A stretch of DNA of 64,000 nucleotides from the NCBI GenBank assembly GCA_037783545.1, contig JBBELK010000162.1, positions 1,860,001 through 1,924,000 of the forward strand. The letters run 5' to 3'. The notes under the pieces are model-generated. The model was not told where the DNA came from and searched no databases. It was given only the letters and a program-made list of their open reading frames with translations. Of the stretch, positions 23,680-38,600 are shown piece by piece. Within the stretch, counting starts at the first letter, position 1; each line of letters opens with the position of its first letter. Position numbers and translations under genes: made by a program. This DNA is from Henricia sp. BOLD:AAB3569 (taxonomy: Eukaryota > Echinodermata > Asteroidea > Spinulosida > Echinasteridae).

Positions 23680-26600
23680 TCCGTTCGGCGGTAAACCGTT
23701 GGATAAGACCGTGACAACGGATCGCGTTGTCAGTATGACCACAATAAAAAAAAAAACATTTTCAGCTTCACAATTCATAAATTGTCCAACATTTCATTTT
23801 TTTTCGTTTGATAACGTCTGCCCGGGTTGATTTTGTGGGTAAATTGGATGCAACCCACCACGCGCCTCCCCCCTCCAACCCTTTCCCAGTCGACCTAGTC
23901 TGGTACCCGGACCAACAATTCTTTGACTAGACTGAATTTAAGGTCCGGCAGCCGCCAATTCCGCCATTTTGAAACAGGAGGAATTCCTCCTTTTCCGAAG
24001 GTTCCTGAAGTTACCCGAATGCACGTCCGGTCGTCCGGACGTTACCGTTAATCATCGGGTACAATTCGTCATTGTTTCGAGAATTTGAATTGACGTCGCG
24101 TGCACGCACGTACGTACGCGTGCCGCTGCGTGGTGATGCCACGGATTTAAAACTACGCAGTGGCTGTAGTTACGGTACGGTAGGAGCTCCTTGGGTGATG
24201 CAGACAAGGTTTGAATTTTCTTTTTGATGCTAGCCTACATGTATATTAAAATGGGAATATTTAATATTTTAAGGTTAATATATTAAATTTGTATTGGTCA
24301 AATAAGGAATAACCCCTTTCAAATTGTTGTACACTCATGCCATATAGCGCGCAGCGCGCTTTGAAAATTAACGGTTATATGTGCTCCTAAAAATAAATGC
24401 ATGACGTAATGCTTAAAGTGCTATTTTAAACACGACAGTAGCCGGTCCTCATATTCAGTCGTTGTATGTGGAATATGTGGAGCGGGAACCAGTCTACAGT
24501 CGACCGAGACACTTTACCAGCCTCTGTCAAACAGTTATGTCAGGTTCATCTAAATAACGCATTTTAAATAACCATCATATGGATAATCACATTCAGCAGA
24601 CGACTTTGGTATTCTTATTTCTCCTAAATCGTTTCAAGCAGAGGATTATATACCGCAACTGATGAATGACTCGCAACTCCCTCAACTATAACCCCCCAAC
24701 CCCCGGAGCGACTTTGTGGGGACTCGCACTGGCAAAACCCCTCCCTAAAAAAATCCAGGTGTTTTTCTGTTGAAAAACTCAAAATCGAACTGTAACTTTT
24801 GACTGTTTTTGGAATTTGTTGTTATTGCACAATATTCTTCCGTCTGTGTGCATTTTAAAAATATGTTTCTGGTTGATTACAGACGATTTGCTGTTAAATT
24901 ACAGGTTTGTTCAGGAACAAGACACTTTTAATCTTCACCTGTTAAAATACAGCCATGTTACCGTTCAGAAACGGAGAATCTTCTGTTATCCCGTCGATGT
25001 TCCCTGGTATGCGGCAGCAATTACGCGGCGTTGATATAGCGAGTACCAGTACGTTGCATGCTGGGAAATCACTGCAGTAATTTCAAATGACAGCTTTTGG
25101 CCGGCGTTATGTGTCGACATATGTACTGGAGACTGTTCAGTGCAGTGCCGACTTGAACGGGAAGTAGCTGCTCTACATGTCGTGAAAGGCGAGTTGGCAT
25201 TTTCTAACTAATTTTTTGGTTTTTATTTGCGTGTTATTTGTGGTTCAATACTGCCTGCAGTGGAGGTATACGGGAGCAAGTAACCTGCCTCATAGTGCGG
25301 GAATACAATAGATTCAGGCTGGAATTGCCCCTGAATTTATCGTATTTCTGTATACTGTACGCCCTGTTGAACCTCCTCTACACCCCGACATGCAAATAAA
25401 AGCTAGGAAATTGAGCATAAGTGCAGACTGTCAATCCACACTCAAACGGACAACAAGAAACAGTCGTCAATAACCTGGACTGCTTCGTTCAGTTACATAG
25501 AATTGTTTCTGTAGGCTACAGATTAGTCAGGGAAAATTATCTGACATCTGGCAAATCTAGGAACTAAATCCTTACCAAATAATGTCTACACCAATTTGTT
25601 ACTGAAGGTGTCTACTAACACCCCTTGAAAAGTTGAAATTCAATTCCCATAGGAAAGCCCGGGACAGCTTCTTAAAAATGCAGTACAGACTTAAAAATGT
25701 AAAAACTTAAAAATGCATTACAGACAACAGCCGTTGGCAAAGTGCCGATTTGTTTTGAATGGCGTATACGCTGGGTCAGACGGCTGTTTTGTGTTTCATC
25801 TGGCGCAAATGCCGGCAGCGCTGTGATTAGATCCTGTGTGTAGTTCTCCGGCCATGGGATTGCAAAAATAGTGTCACATAATTTGAATAGGAAATAGGCC
25901 ATGGGATGATCATGCAAAAGGCTTTCAGAAATCAAAATCTGTGATCTATCCCCCAGAAACTACCTGAAATGTTTATCAATGTATAGCTTTGATACCCCTG
26001 AACAAAAATATCAATGTCGCCAGTGTCAAAAACTGCACACTAATTAGTAAAATTCAATAAAAAATTCACGTTTGAAAATAGCGCCCTCTATTGGTCATTT
26101 TTAGAGAGTCGTGTACAAATGTATGGTAGTCAAAATTGCACACAAACCAATGTTGGAAATTTGTCAGTAATTTTTTGTTTTCAACAACTGACTGGTGCAT
26201 CAGGGACTTTGTTATTGTTTGAGTTGCATTCTTTCTATTTCTGCTTTCTCAATTATTTCCAAAGAAAGACATTTGTATAAAGTCATATGAAAGCATCCCT
26301 TTTAATTATTTTCTTAGATGTGTTCCTGTTTATGGTTTGAAATCATTCCTGCATCCCTACCTCCCCTTGCATTTTGTATGCTTAAATACTGATTATAGAT
26401 GTATTTGTTCTTTTTATTCATCAATTACATTTCTGTTGGGAGATTCTTATCAGGATAAAAGTTAACATATACAGCAAATTTTCAGAGTTTTCACAAAAAC
26501 GTTTTATTTTTTACTCCTCATCCATTCGGAATTGTAATTTCTTAGCCAGCCACATGTTAATGGACCTACTAGTGCAAAGTATCATTAAAAGTGTAACTTA

Positions 26601-29600
26601 GCTCCGTTGTCATCAGGTGCATATGTGACGATCTTCATAAAATATCTGAACATCGGAAATGTATGGATACATTTACATGTAATAGGTTAATCTTAAACAG
26701 TTGCTATCATACAACAGCATTACTTTGTTATTCATAAAATTGTACATTCATTTATTGCATCTAACATTTTCAAATTCTACACTGTTACAATATAAACAAT
26801 GTACACCATCTTTTTCATTTGAGGCTTTGTGAAAACGGTTTGTTGTATTAAATATCACGTGTGTAACTCTTACAAGTGTAAGCAGTTCTGAGAGTTCTTG
26901 AAGGAGATGTTCACCTGCAAATCTTAACCTTTTCAATATAAACCTGGCATAAAGTCATCTTAAAAATGCTACTGGTATGTTGTCTCTTTATTTACATATA
27001 ACTTTCATGTCCACATAGTTAGCTCAATGCAAGAGCCAGTCACACATATACATGTAATTAAAAGTTAAGCAACGTTTACTGCGTGGAGTACTTGGAGGGG
27101 AAACCATATCAATTTTTGTTCGCAGTTGAGTGGCTGACTGAGATCAATGCGACATTAGTCCCAGGCATATACAAGGTCTCTTTGTATAAATGCTGTGTTA
27201 TTATTATGTTCATTGTTTATGATTTAAACTTTAAAGTCGGCATCCCTGATTGTTATTGTACACGTATTGACATCTCTTGCAAATCATGCTTGAATGCAAT
27301 TGCTTAAAATAGCCACTTTATCAATGATCCATGTTTTCTTGCACCCTTCAAAAATGACTTCAACATCAATGTCAAGTAAAAGCCGCTCGTCTTGCCTAAT
27401 TTTAGCAGCTTTCAACAATTTACCACCTTGGATTGTTTCACAGTTTATTAGCCTCTCAACGTTTCGTTTTTTTGTGGCTCGTTCCTTGGTGTATTTCGTA
27501 CTCCTACAGATGATGCACTGAAGGGGGAGAACATGATGTCTTCCAGGTAAAGGTTGCGCTTGTTGGTCACTGGATGTCACAGAGCGAAGTAGTCGCTTAG
27601 TTGGTGGCCCATCATCTCCAAGTTCCGCTGAAACATCCACAGGATCAACTGAGGACACCGCCATGCTTTCTGCAAATTAACACAATAAAATAATAAATAA
27701 TGAGAAAATCTGCAAACCAGACTAGTTTTAAACTGCAAAAATGTTAATTTGTGGCAAATAGACAGTATCAGGTTTCAATTCTACATGCACCTTGCGCCTC
27801 ACTGCAGACCTGCATGGTATTGTTTTTTTCCCGCATACTAATTTTAAAGGAAAAGATGTTTAGGAAATATAACTATCGAAATTGCAAGGTAAATGCCACA
27901 GTTCAATTCACTGCTGTAATTTGTAAACATTATTTAAATTACGGACTGGAAATTTGGGGGTAGGGACCTAGAATAATACATGAAGAGTTAAATGCAGGGC
28001 ACATCTAATGTACATTGTATTTGGAACTGCACATCTACTTCAGTCGTATAAAACATTCTGTGAAAATTTGTTTCAAAAAGATGGTATCATTTTTGAGATA
28101 TTGGTAAACATTTTGAGCAGCTGTTTCCACTCTGAAGGATCCGAAAATGCTGAACTTGTATATTTTTCATTACATGAGAAATGTACTTCTCGCTAACACT
28201 ACTGTGTCAAAAATATTACACAAAAAAAACTTATTTCTTCACACTTTGAAAGCATAAAAATATACAGATGACGACTGTATACAGGCTATCAATTATACTT
28301 TGCCTTTAGTTTTGGATTTTGGTGCATTTGTCATGGGTTGTCGCGGGTTGTTATTGGTTTGTTGGTAATTAGTAGGACCTCCTTTAAACCATAGTAACAG
28401 TACCAAATCCTCCATTTTGTACACAATTTTGCATAGGACCAAGGGGTTAGTGTTAAGAAAATGATGAACATGCACCACTAGTTGAATTGTATTCTGCTCT
28501 AGGAAAGGCCTATTAGAAATTTTGTTTTACCTTGTTCTTTCTTCTCTCTGTCCTCTGCCTTCCTCTGTCTGTCCTCTGCCCGTTTGATTTTGGAGTTGTT
28601 ACAGTAGTAGCGATAACACTCCATGTGATACCCCGGATTACCGCTGCGTCTTCTGTCAAACAAACATTGTGACAAAGTTCAGTACATAATTTAGCTGTTG
28701 TAGCATAGCAGTTTGCTATGCAGTTTTGCACTCTCTGCTATGCATTTTCTCAATACATAGCACTAAATTACTATGCTACATGTATTACAGAAAAAAAAAC
28801 CAGAACCAATTGATCAAATGAAATAATATAGATTGATACAATTGGGGGCGGCGTGGAGGAGGTGTTAGCGATGAGGGTGGGGTGCAGTGGTTCAACTGAC
28901 AGAAACAATTCCCTGAACAAATGAAATTACCCATATCATATATGGGTTCGGGCAACGCCAACGCCGTTTTATGATTTATATTTTTTTTCAAGAGACAAAT
29001 CACTAATGTAGACATGTTAGGTAAAGAAACAGCTGTATGTCGGGACGCGCAGAAAAGTACCGTTAGGTTTACACGTGGGAGACAATTTTTGCTTGGAAAA
29101 GTGTGTTGTAACTTGTAAGTATTCTTTTTGTCATTTTTTTCCAATCATGGACATCGAAAAACACTAGAGCACACAACCAGCTGGAATTTTGTGTGTAGTG
29201 TCAGTCCAATTTCGAGGACAAATGAACAATAACCACTATTTGATGAGGGTGTTCACAAGCTAGTGTTCGAGTAGCGTGACTTTATGCACATCTTTTTCAA
29301 ACTTTCTATCATTTTAACAGATCACCGGAGTGAGGCCAACCGCCAAGAATGATGGTTTCATTCTCTGGACTCAGACTGGGGGCTAGTTGTTAACTGTAAC
29401 CCTATCGACGTTCGCAATGCATCATGGTATTGGATGACAAAATTGCCCGGCTATTTGTGCATAAACCTATGGGGCGGACGCGAACTCGGCAACTTTTTTG
29501 CTCATTTTCATGAAAACCAAAAAGAGTTCAAGAACCAACCTCCCACCACTTTATCTTCAATACATATCAAACATACTGACAAACATGTCCCGAAACAAAA

Positions 29601-32600
29601 ATGTTGCAAATGCGAGAAATCATCGGGGATTCCCTTCGTAGTGGGGGAGTCCGTGTACCGCGCTCGCAGCTCGGTATGCGCAATGCAACACGCGCCGTAT
29701 AGCCACGGCGTGGTTGGATTGAGTGTTCTGCGAGTGTTACACAGACTCGCCAGCCACGAAGGGAATCCCCGATGATTTATGCAACATTTTCGTTTCGGGA
29801 CATGTTTGTCAGTATGTTTGATATGTAGGCCCCTATTGAAGATAAAGTGGCGGGAGGTTGGTTCTTGAACTCTTTTTGGTTCTCGTGAAAATGAGCAAAA
29901 AAGTTATACCATGATGCATTGCGAAGGTCGATAAGGTTTATTAATGGTAAGACCATGGAGGTACCTCCATGGTAAGACTAAGTTTTGGCTGACAATAAAC
30001 ATTGGATTATAGAGTAGTTTTATGAAGCCCACCTTCCTCTGACACGTCCAAGACGTCCCGGTGTAGAACTAGTACTAGTTGTTGTACTAGTACTAGCGAC
30101 AGCCATTTCGCCAACGCCATGTTCAGCCTCCTGTTTTACGCGCCGAGGAGCGTGGTCGTCATGGTCGTGGAAATCCAGCGGTATCGCTGCCGCGATGACA
30201 CTTTCCGGGCAGTTTAACTCACGCCATCGGTTGCTACAATCCCTAAATTTTGCAAAACTTTTCTCACTGAATTTCACTACTTTAGATTTGACATCAGTTA
30301 CGTGCATACAACAGTAAAAAGGGCATTCCTCGTCTTCTTCATCCTCGGCAAAATTTGGGTCAGCGGTGTCGGACGAAGACGCCATGTTGTTGTGGCACGT
30401 GCACGTACCGAAAGACCTGTAGAACACGCTATGCCATTGGACGGTGCATTATGAGAGGCGCGTTGTGATTGGACAGCGATTTATTTATTTTAGAAAAAAT
30501 AAGTGTAATTTTTCGTCTTGTTCATAAAAATGTGCAACTTTTGGGCTTGGCGAGTTTGGGGTTATTGATAAGCATAATTTTCCACGATTTTCAAACCTAA
30601 AATGAAGTAGTTTCTGGAGGGAGATCACAAAACTAACGAATTTGCGTGATCATCCCATGGCCTGGCTGCGTTCCACTTAACCAAATGCTGCCGACGTTCG
30701 CCACTGGTTACAGTACATTTGTGCACTCGTCTATGGAAAGTCGGGCACCCCTTATGGCCAACCTTTGCAAACTTTTGCGTATGTGGAACATAACAGCAGC
30801 GTAGCCAGATTGTTTTCACTGGGGGTGGGGTTCGGGTGGGGTGGGGTGGGGTGGGGCACAGATCAAAATTGCTTTTTAGTGAGGAGGAGGGGGTGCATGT
30901 ATAACCATACAGCAGTATCAGCAGACATATCCAGTCAGTTACAGGTAGGTATATCGTTTCCACTTTTCCATGCCTTTTTAAGGGCAATACAAAAAACACG
31001 CATTGGGATTTTTCCGCGGGGGCGGGGGAAGGGGGGGGGGTGGTGTGCACCTTAGGGGGCACTGAAAATGTGTGGGGGAGTACATGCCCCCCGCCCTCAC
31101 CCCTCCCCCACCCCCACCCCAGGTCCCCGTATAGCTACGCCGCTGATGTGGAGCGCAGCTCCGGTCCCACATGCATGGCTGCCGGTTGAAAGGCTCTATA
31201 CTATGCTTGGGCGATTCCACGCCGGAATCGGGTAGAATCTATCCCAGTCTAGAAATCGGAATCGCGAATCCAGATTTTTGAGGAATCGATTCCCAGTAGA
31301 AATATATTTCCTTTCATTTAGATTGGCAAAACTCCACCTTTTGTAAGAATATTTAGCCTCTGATCATGTCCACATTGTTAAGAAAGTGTGTGTGTGGTAC
31401 ATACAGGCCAGCATCATTTCGGGGACGTTTAGTGCCACTCAGTGCCAATAATAGACCAGTTGCGTGATAGATTTGCACTAAATTCTAGAGTCACGCCATA
31501 TATTTGCATAAATGCTACTAGAGTCCCGCCTTCGCGATATATGGCGCTCGCGTACGAGTGAGTCAAGCACCATGCTATACCTGGCAAATCTAGCTGTTTC
31601 CAGGTGGTGCACGCTGGGTAAAAAGGCAAGTTCTTGGAAATGACCCCGACCCCCAGCCTAATCACGTGACCCTGACCTTTCATCGTTATAAAAGCCTCGG
31701 AATTTGATTCAGCACCATGGAAAACCATAGTATCAACACCAGGATCTTTAAAATCGGCCGACTCTAGGTACCTACACCTGACGCTGCCTACACCTGGCAC
31801 CTGTTAATTTCAATGGCGGCCATCTTGGAAATGGCCCTGATCCTCAGCTTAATCACGTGACCCTGACCTCTAATGTTGGTGGAAGAGGGCCGAGCATATG
31901 GCCCTAATCCTCCTGCCAGACTATGTATATGCCAAGACTCCCCTGCCCACTCCACTGCCCCGCCCCATCATAGGGTGTGGGTTCAGGATTTAAGCTTTGT
32001 ACCCAAAATATTCATGTTCTTTATGAAAAACCGGTCCAGAAAAACCACATGAGATTAACTAACTATCCAGGTGATACTTAGCTCCGCATTTTCAGCCTGG
32101 TCTATTTTACATAAATCCGAATGTTTGCGTATTTTATATTATTTTATAGACTAAATATTTTTAAAATGGTTTGCAAATACACTCTCATAGCGACAACTGT
32201 CCTGTCCGTCATTTGCGATGTTGTAACAAACACAATGTACGGAAAATTCCCTTTGTGGTTTCTGTGTGCATGAAATTTAGAATGCTCGGTGGTAAAAAGA
32301 ATGGACATACAAGAATGGTCAAACTGCCATTTCGGCGTATTTATATAGGTCTTTTCAACCAGCAGCGATGTCAGGGACGAAGTTTTCTTAATCAAATGAT
32401 CTAACAATAAAACTATTTTAACATCCCAGTACCGGGAAATTGCGCTCCGAATCCAATCTCAGCGCTGCCCGCATTTGCGCCAGATGAAACACAAAACAGT
32501 CGTCTGCTTAGGCGCACACCATTCAAAACAAATGGGCGCTTTGTCAACGGCTGTTGTCTGTACTGCATTTTTAAGGTAAAACTTTTAGAAGCTGTCAGAC

Positions 32601-35600
32601 ACGTGGTTTCCTAGGAGAATTTAATTTGAACTTTTTAAGAGGTGTTAGTAGACACCTTCACTAACACATTGGTGAAGAAATTATTTGGTAAGGATTTAGT
32701 TCCCAGGTTTCAGCAACATTCCCTGACTAAGAAGGCTTTGTTAAAGAACAAACTGTGCACAAAACGAACACTTAGTCGTCTGTTGAAAAACAGAAGAATC
32801 TTCTGTAAATTTACAATTCCAAATAACAGTAGAGTCTACTGTATGCAGACAGAGAAAACAAAAAAGTAGAATGTACTGTTCAAAAACAGTACGCTATGTA
32901 ATGCCAAATGACATATGAACGTACTGTAAATTAACAGAGATTTTTTTAAACAGTGCATGAACTTTGAATTTGTAAGTGTGGTCAAGTACTAAATTCTTTT
33001 GATAGAGATTTTCTTTTTTCAAATCACTATTCTTTTCCTTGTACCTGCAAAAAAAGCATTCAAAAATCCCCATATTGAAAATAATTTAGGACTCGACCCT
33101 CGCCCTAGACTCTGTGTACAAAACATAGAAGACTGATCAATCAGGTTTTTCTTGTGAAGACTGATCAATCAGGTTTTTCTTGTGAAAACATTTAAAATTT
33201 CATCCAAAACTGTGCAGTTTGTCATACCAAACATGTGAACTATGACAGTTTACAAGACTTGTATAGTAATCCATACAACGTTTATGAATGTTCAAAATAT
33301 TGACAGAATTGAACTGGAAGCCGGTAAGCCGAATACATGTATGCCGACGGCTTGCCTTCGACTCGGCGCAGCGGAAAGCCGGTCAGCTAGACGTACAGGT
33401 CTGGAGCGCTTCTGGTCGCTTAAGGTAGTATCTCACTGGGCTGCGACAGCTCGCGACTAGTTGGAAACACAAAATTGCGAGAAAATACGCGAATTAGCGA
33501 CAATTTTCACTTGGAATCACACTGAATTGGTACTAACGAAGACGTTTGCGTATGTCGCACGAATGTTGCACGAATGTCGCACGAACTCCCAGCGAAGTTT
33601 GTTGCAAAAATCGCCGGGAGTCCGCGACATTCGCGCGACATTCGCGCGACAAAATTGCGGAATTTTGGCACTTGCGACTGTCGCACGCCCGGAATGTCAG
33701 ATTCTCATTTTTGTCTCCAATCAGTCACAATTTAGTTTCATAGGTCGCCGCTCCCTTGCAAAGTTGTCTCACATTTCTCGCATTTTCTGACTCACGGAAA
33801 CTAAATTGATAAGGGTTCGAGACGGGTTCGAGACACCCGCGACGACTCTGTGACTATTTTGAGAGAAAATTTGTCGCGCGAATTTTTGGAAATTCCAGCG
33901 ACACGAGAGCGAGGCACTGCGACTCACGCGAGGAAATTGAGAACCCCCGCGAACGTTTCGAGACATTTTGAAAACTCCCTTACGAATGTCGTTCGCAATT
34001 TGTCGCCAACAGTCGCAGCCCAGTGAAATAGGGGCTTTAAAACTACGTGGGAAGATGCACGATAAAGTCTGTATCCCACTAGGGTTGCGACTGTTTGGCG
34101 ACATCGCGACTGTCATTCTGCAGAATGTCTGCAGAATTTATGTCTGTTTCTGGAGGTCGTCATGATGTCGCGGGAATTTTGAACGTGTTCAAAAATTTGT
34201 TTGCGACAGCTGTGGTCGCCAAGGTTTTGAAATGTGCACCAAATTGTCTTCAGAATGTCTAAAAAATGTCATCAGACATTTATAAGACATTTTGAAGACT
34301 TTTTGCATAATTCCCGCCCATTCTGTGCATGCGCAGTCAGTACTGCCATCTTGACAACATCAGACACGAGAGTACATGCCAAGACAAATCTGTTGTATTT
34401 GATTCAGTGGGACTGCAACTATGTTCGCGTACTTTGTCTTGAAACAGTCGCCAATTTCAAGTCTGCAAACAGTCTCGAACTATCGCAGCCCAGTGGGATA
34501 CAGGCTTAAGGGCGGGTTCCCACTGCACTATTTTAATCCGTCGGACGTACGTATACATCCGTTGTCTGTCCGTCCGTCGTGTAGCCACACGTCAAAACGG
34601 ATGAGTTGAATTTGTTCCAGATTCTGTCCGTTTACGTACGTCTTCACCAGCGGTTCACACTATCGACGCATCCAACCGCATGAAGGAGCTGAACAAAACA
34701 CACGGGAAGCACGCATCGCGCCATCTTCATTCGTTCCTTTCGCGAGCAAAGCTAGCTCAGCGATCCAGCTGCCCGAGTTCAACCACACATTCGAAAACAA
34801 AGAATACATCTACCACAGGATTGTTTCCAAACAAACCGCTTAAGAAAATCATCCTGTGGTGGACGTATTTTAGTCGCACTGTTGAACGTACAACGGACTT
34901 GACGTATGAAAAATCGAAGGACAAGAAGACCTCGGATTAACTCTTCCGTCATCCGTCAATTCGACGTATGAAACGTTCGGATACGTTGAGTTTTCGACTC
35001 GACGTACGTATAAAATGAAGCTGATCTTTCAGACGGTTCACATTGAAAACGCATCAACGGACCAAGAACTGACGGACCGGAGACGACAAAATTAGTGCAG
35101 TGTGAACCCGCACTAGTTTTCTATCGAACACTGAAACCGTGCAATGAATTTTATTTCAGTTTTCACTGAAACTTTTGAGTTTCCCAGAATAAGTAAAGTG
35201 TGTCCAATACGCACGCGATATGTCTTTCCGTACCACATATTTGCTATGGGGCTCCATCGAGGTTTCTGATTGGTTGCAATGGATATGAATATTGATATTC
35301 TCTATATAGCGCCTGAGGAGTTGTTAAATAAAGCGATACAAGGAAGAAAATGAGAAGGTTTAGCGAGTTGCTTGGTAGTCTAGTGGTAAAGCGTAGGACT
35401 ATCAATCAAGACTGGGGGCCATCCACTGCCATGAACTGGGCGCTTTGTCTTGTTGTTAAATCGAACAGCGCACAACGCGTACGCGTACACAGGCTTCGCA
35501 AGCAAATAATCGCGCAAAATTGTTCGAAGTGACAACATAATGTAACAGCATATCATCAACACAAAACCCACAGTTCATGGCACTGGATGGCCCCCAGCTA

Positions 35601-38600
35601 TTAGCCTCTGTCACACACTCAAGCGTGACCGACTAAAGCGGACAATTGTCAACATGGCGGCCGAACACAAACGCTAAACCCTTTGTTCCATTCGCCATAT
35701 TGACATTTGTCCGCTCTCGGTCCTCAATGCGCAAGCGCACTGGTCACGCTTGAGTGATATGACATAGGCTAATGGCGGACGTACACGGACTATGACTTTG
35801 CAAACACCTCGAAACTCTCGAAACACAACGTAGAGTTGTCCGAAGAAATGTCAGCTTTGTCAAATGTACCACGTTTAAAAAACCCATGAAAATCCATATG
35901 CGTTTTCCTGGTCTTGAAGGGGTGTTTCAAATATTCGTTCTCAGTTGATCGGGTACTATGGGGAGAGGCTATAAGCCAGGCACTCCGTGCATGACGTAAG
36001 GTTTCCCGTGCACAGCCCGTGTACAAACCATCATGGTATGGAAGGAAATGTACCCAATTGATGTTTACGTCATGCACGGGAGTGCCTGGCTTATAGCCTC
36101 TCCCGGGTACTATGTGGCTTGCGTCATGCACTCTGTGGCGATCCATAAAAATGCATCGCGTTGGAACACGCACGCGGAGTTCACAGCGCCCATGCATTTT
36201 GGACCGCGTAGATGCGAACCAAAAATAAGGAAATCGTTTGCAAACGATCTAAATAATTTTATCTTGAAGGATTATTTTCTGGTAAAATTATATCATTTTG
36301 AGCGAAAACCTTTCATTGGATAGTTGCTATTAATTCAATCTTTACTTTCAGAACTTTCCCCCTGTAAACTCGTCGATTACTTTTTGGGGTCATTGCAAAT
36401 GATACACTGGGCCTTTAAGTGAATGCTATCAACAAAAACATCAGTATGCAACATATGCATGAGGTTAAACCAATCAGAAGCAGTGTTCGCCTAACTTAGG
36501 TACATGCAATACCACAATTCCTTGCGCTTGCGAGATATCGAAAAGGCTATTTAATTATTTTCCACTTCAATTTGTCTGTAGAGCCAAAGTGTTTTGACGT
36601 ACATTTTCTGTGTTCAAGGTCGGTTACATCTTTAAAAATAAATGTTAATCGTATATATGAGTGGGGTTCGTACCTTGAAATTGCGCGATAAAGAAACGCA
36701 CTTTGCTCTCCGATCGGAAGCCGCCGTCTTCGATTACAACTAGTCCCTGTCGGCATAACATTGAGATAAAAAGAGGAAAATGTTTTCGGAAGAAAGACAA
36801 TTTAATTATTGCAAACCACAGGCTTTCCTGGCCGATTTCCATGTATTAATTCTATTTGACACAGCAAATACTCAATTTCGCATGAATTCTCCAAATTTCA
36901 ATTTCAAGTACATGTAGATTGCATGCTATTTGTTGAAACATCTGCACAATTTGCTGCCACAGTCACTTAATTTTAAAAAAAAACACCTCACCCCCTGTCA
37001 CTTACGTTGCATGATATTTTTCATCGTACTAAATTCTTGGGCCACGATGTTGGGGTGCGCTCTTACGATGCTAAAAGCATTGTGGGATTGCGCGTTACTA
37101 AAAAGATTTTCCTTGTATAGATAGTGATTTTCTTCAATTTTCAGTTGTTCTGCTTTTTGTTAGTTTTTTGCTGGGAAAAGATGCAAAATTGACAGTTGTT
37201 GGGTACAACAGATGAGCAACTAATAGTAAATTTAATTTTAGTAGATGTGTGCAACCGTGGGCTATATACACGATGTAAGCCTACATTGAGTATAAATAGA
37301 AGTTGCTTTGCTAAATGTGTATTGTAGTTGAGCCACCGACCTTACAGGAATCAGCAGATAAAAGTACTGCAAGGGGTAATTAGCGAGAGTACTAGAGAAG
37401 TACGGGGAAAGCACCGTCAAAATACGGGTATAACGGGACAACCGTTAAAACATTTACGGGATAACCGTTAAAATTATGGTAGAAAGGTGGAAACTCGCTG
37501 CACACCTTTCGACCGTAAAATTGACGGGCAGTTGTTTACAATGTATAGTAAACTTATTTTAACCCACCGTTGGTCCGGTAAATCGAGTTTCATAAACGCT
37601 CTCCAAAAGGACCGCCGCCATTTCTGTGTCCGAGTAGGTAAAGTCGTGTAGCGCCCTCGGAGGGTCGAGTCGCGCCAGTTTCTCCAAGGAGCGATTCAGC
37701 GCCATCGCCATGGTGATGAGAACATCGTACGATTCGATGTGCTCAAGTCTGTCAACTCCCTCCCGGTCCAGGAGACCACGGATGAATTGTAGTTGGTCCT
37801 CTGGCGGTTTCTAAAATAACGATTAAAAGGCAGCACTGCAGTAAAAATCTTCGCATTAACAACGATAAATATACTAGTCTACTCATAATGATATCTATCC
37901 TGAGTGATACTCATGGCACTTAACAACATCATTATCCTATGCTCAATTGGGCACAACTCCCTGGGGAGTATGCAGCACCGGCAGCCTGCTCACACAAGCG
38001 CTCAAAGGCTGCAACCCTTGCAGGTAACCATTTATTCCTGGGTGGAGAGAGGCAACGTATGACAAAGGGCCTTGCCAAAGGGCACACGCACCTTGGACGC
38101 GGCGGGGAATCGAAATCACGATCGTAAAATTAGGCACGGCGTTGAGTTCAATGCGCCAAACCATTCGGCCATGGTACGTACTCTATGAGCGCCTACCGAG
38201 CCTGAAACATGACGATGATACGGTTTATTTACATGTGTGTTTTCCTGTTTGTTGCCACGTACCCAGAGACTCTCATACAGTTGTACGCATGTAAACAGAA
38301 CGTGAGGTGATTATGCTTTATAGGGCTCTTGGCTCCACAAGTACATTATACAGCCACCACCACGCATTAATTAAACGACCCTGAACCAGTCTATAGCCAT
38401 GTTCAGACGGGCACTACCTTCCAAAGTGAAGTTAACAACGACAGTCCCACCAACAACGACGTATGTCCACACGGTGCTTTAACAACGACGCGCAAGCATG
38501 CACACGGCCCTTATTGCAATGGTGCGCGCTCGTAAGTAGCGCGCTATTCATAAGATTTCTCGTTGTTAAATCGTCGTTGTTAACTTGTAAGTAAGTGCGT

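Noticed and set aside
29434..29775. Plus-strand 113-codon ORF
   Set aside because: It lies entirely within the arm and centre of the foldback element at 29398-29938, with no motif.
33242..34509. Series of plus-strand ORFs of 60-110 codons
   Set aside because: They track the inverted CG-rich words of foldback elements A and B and show no family resemblance.
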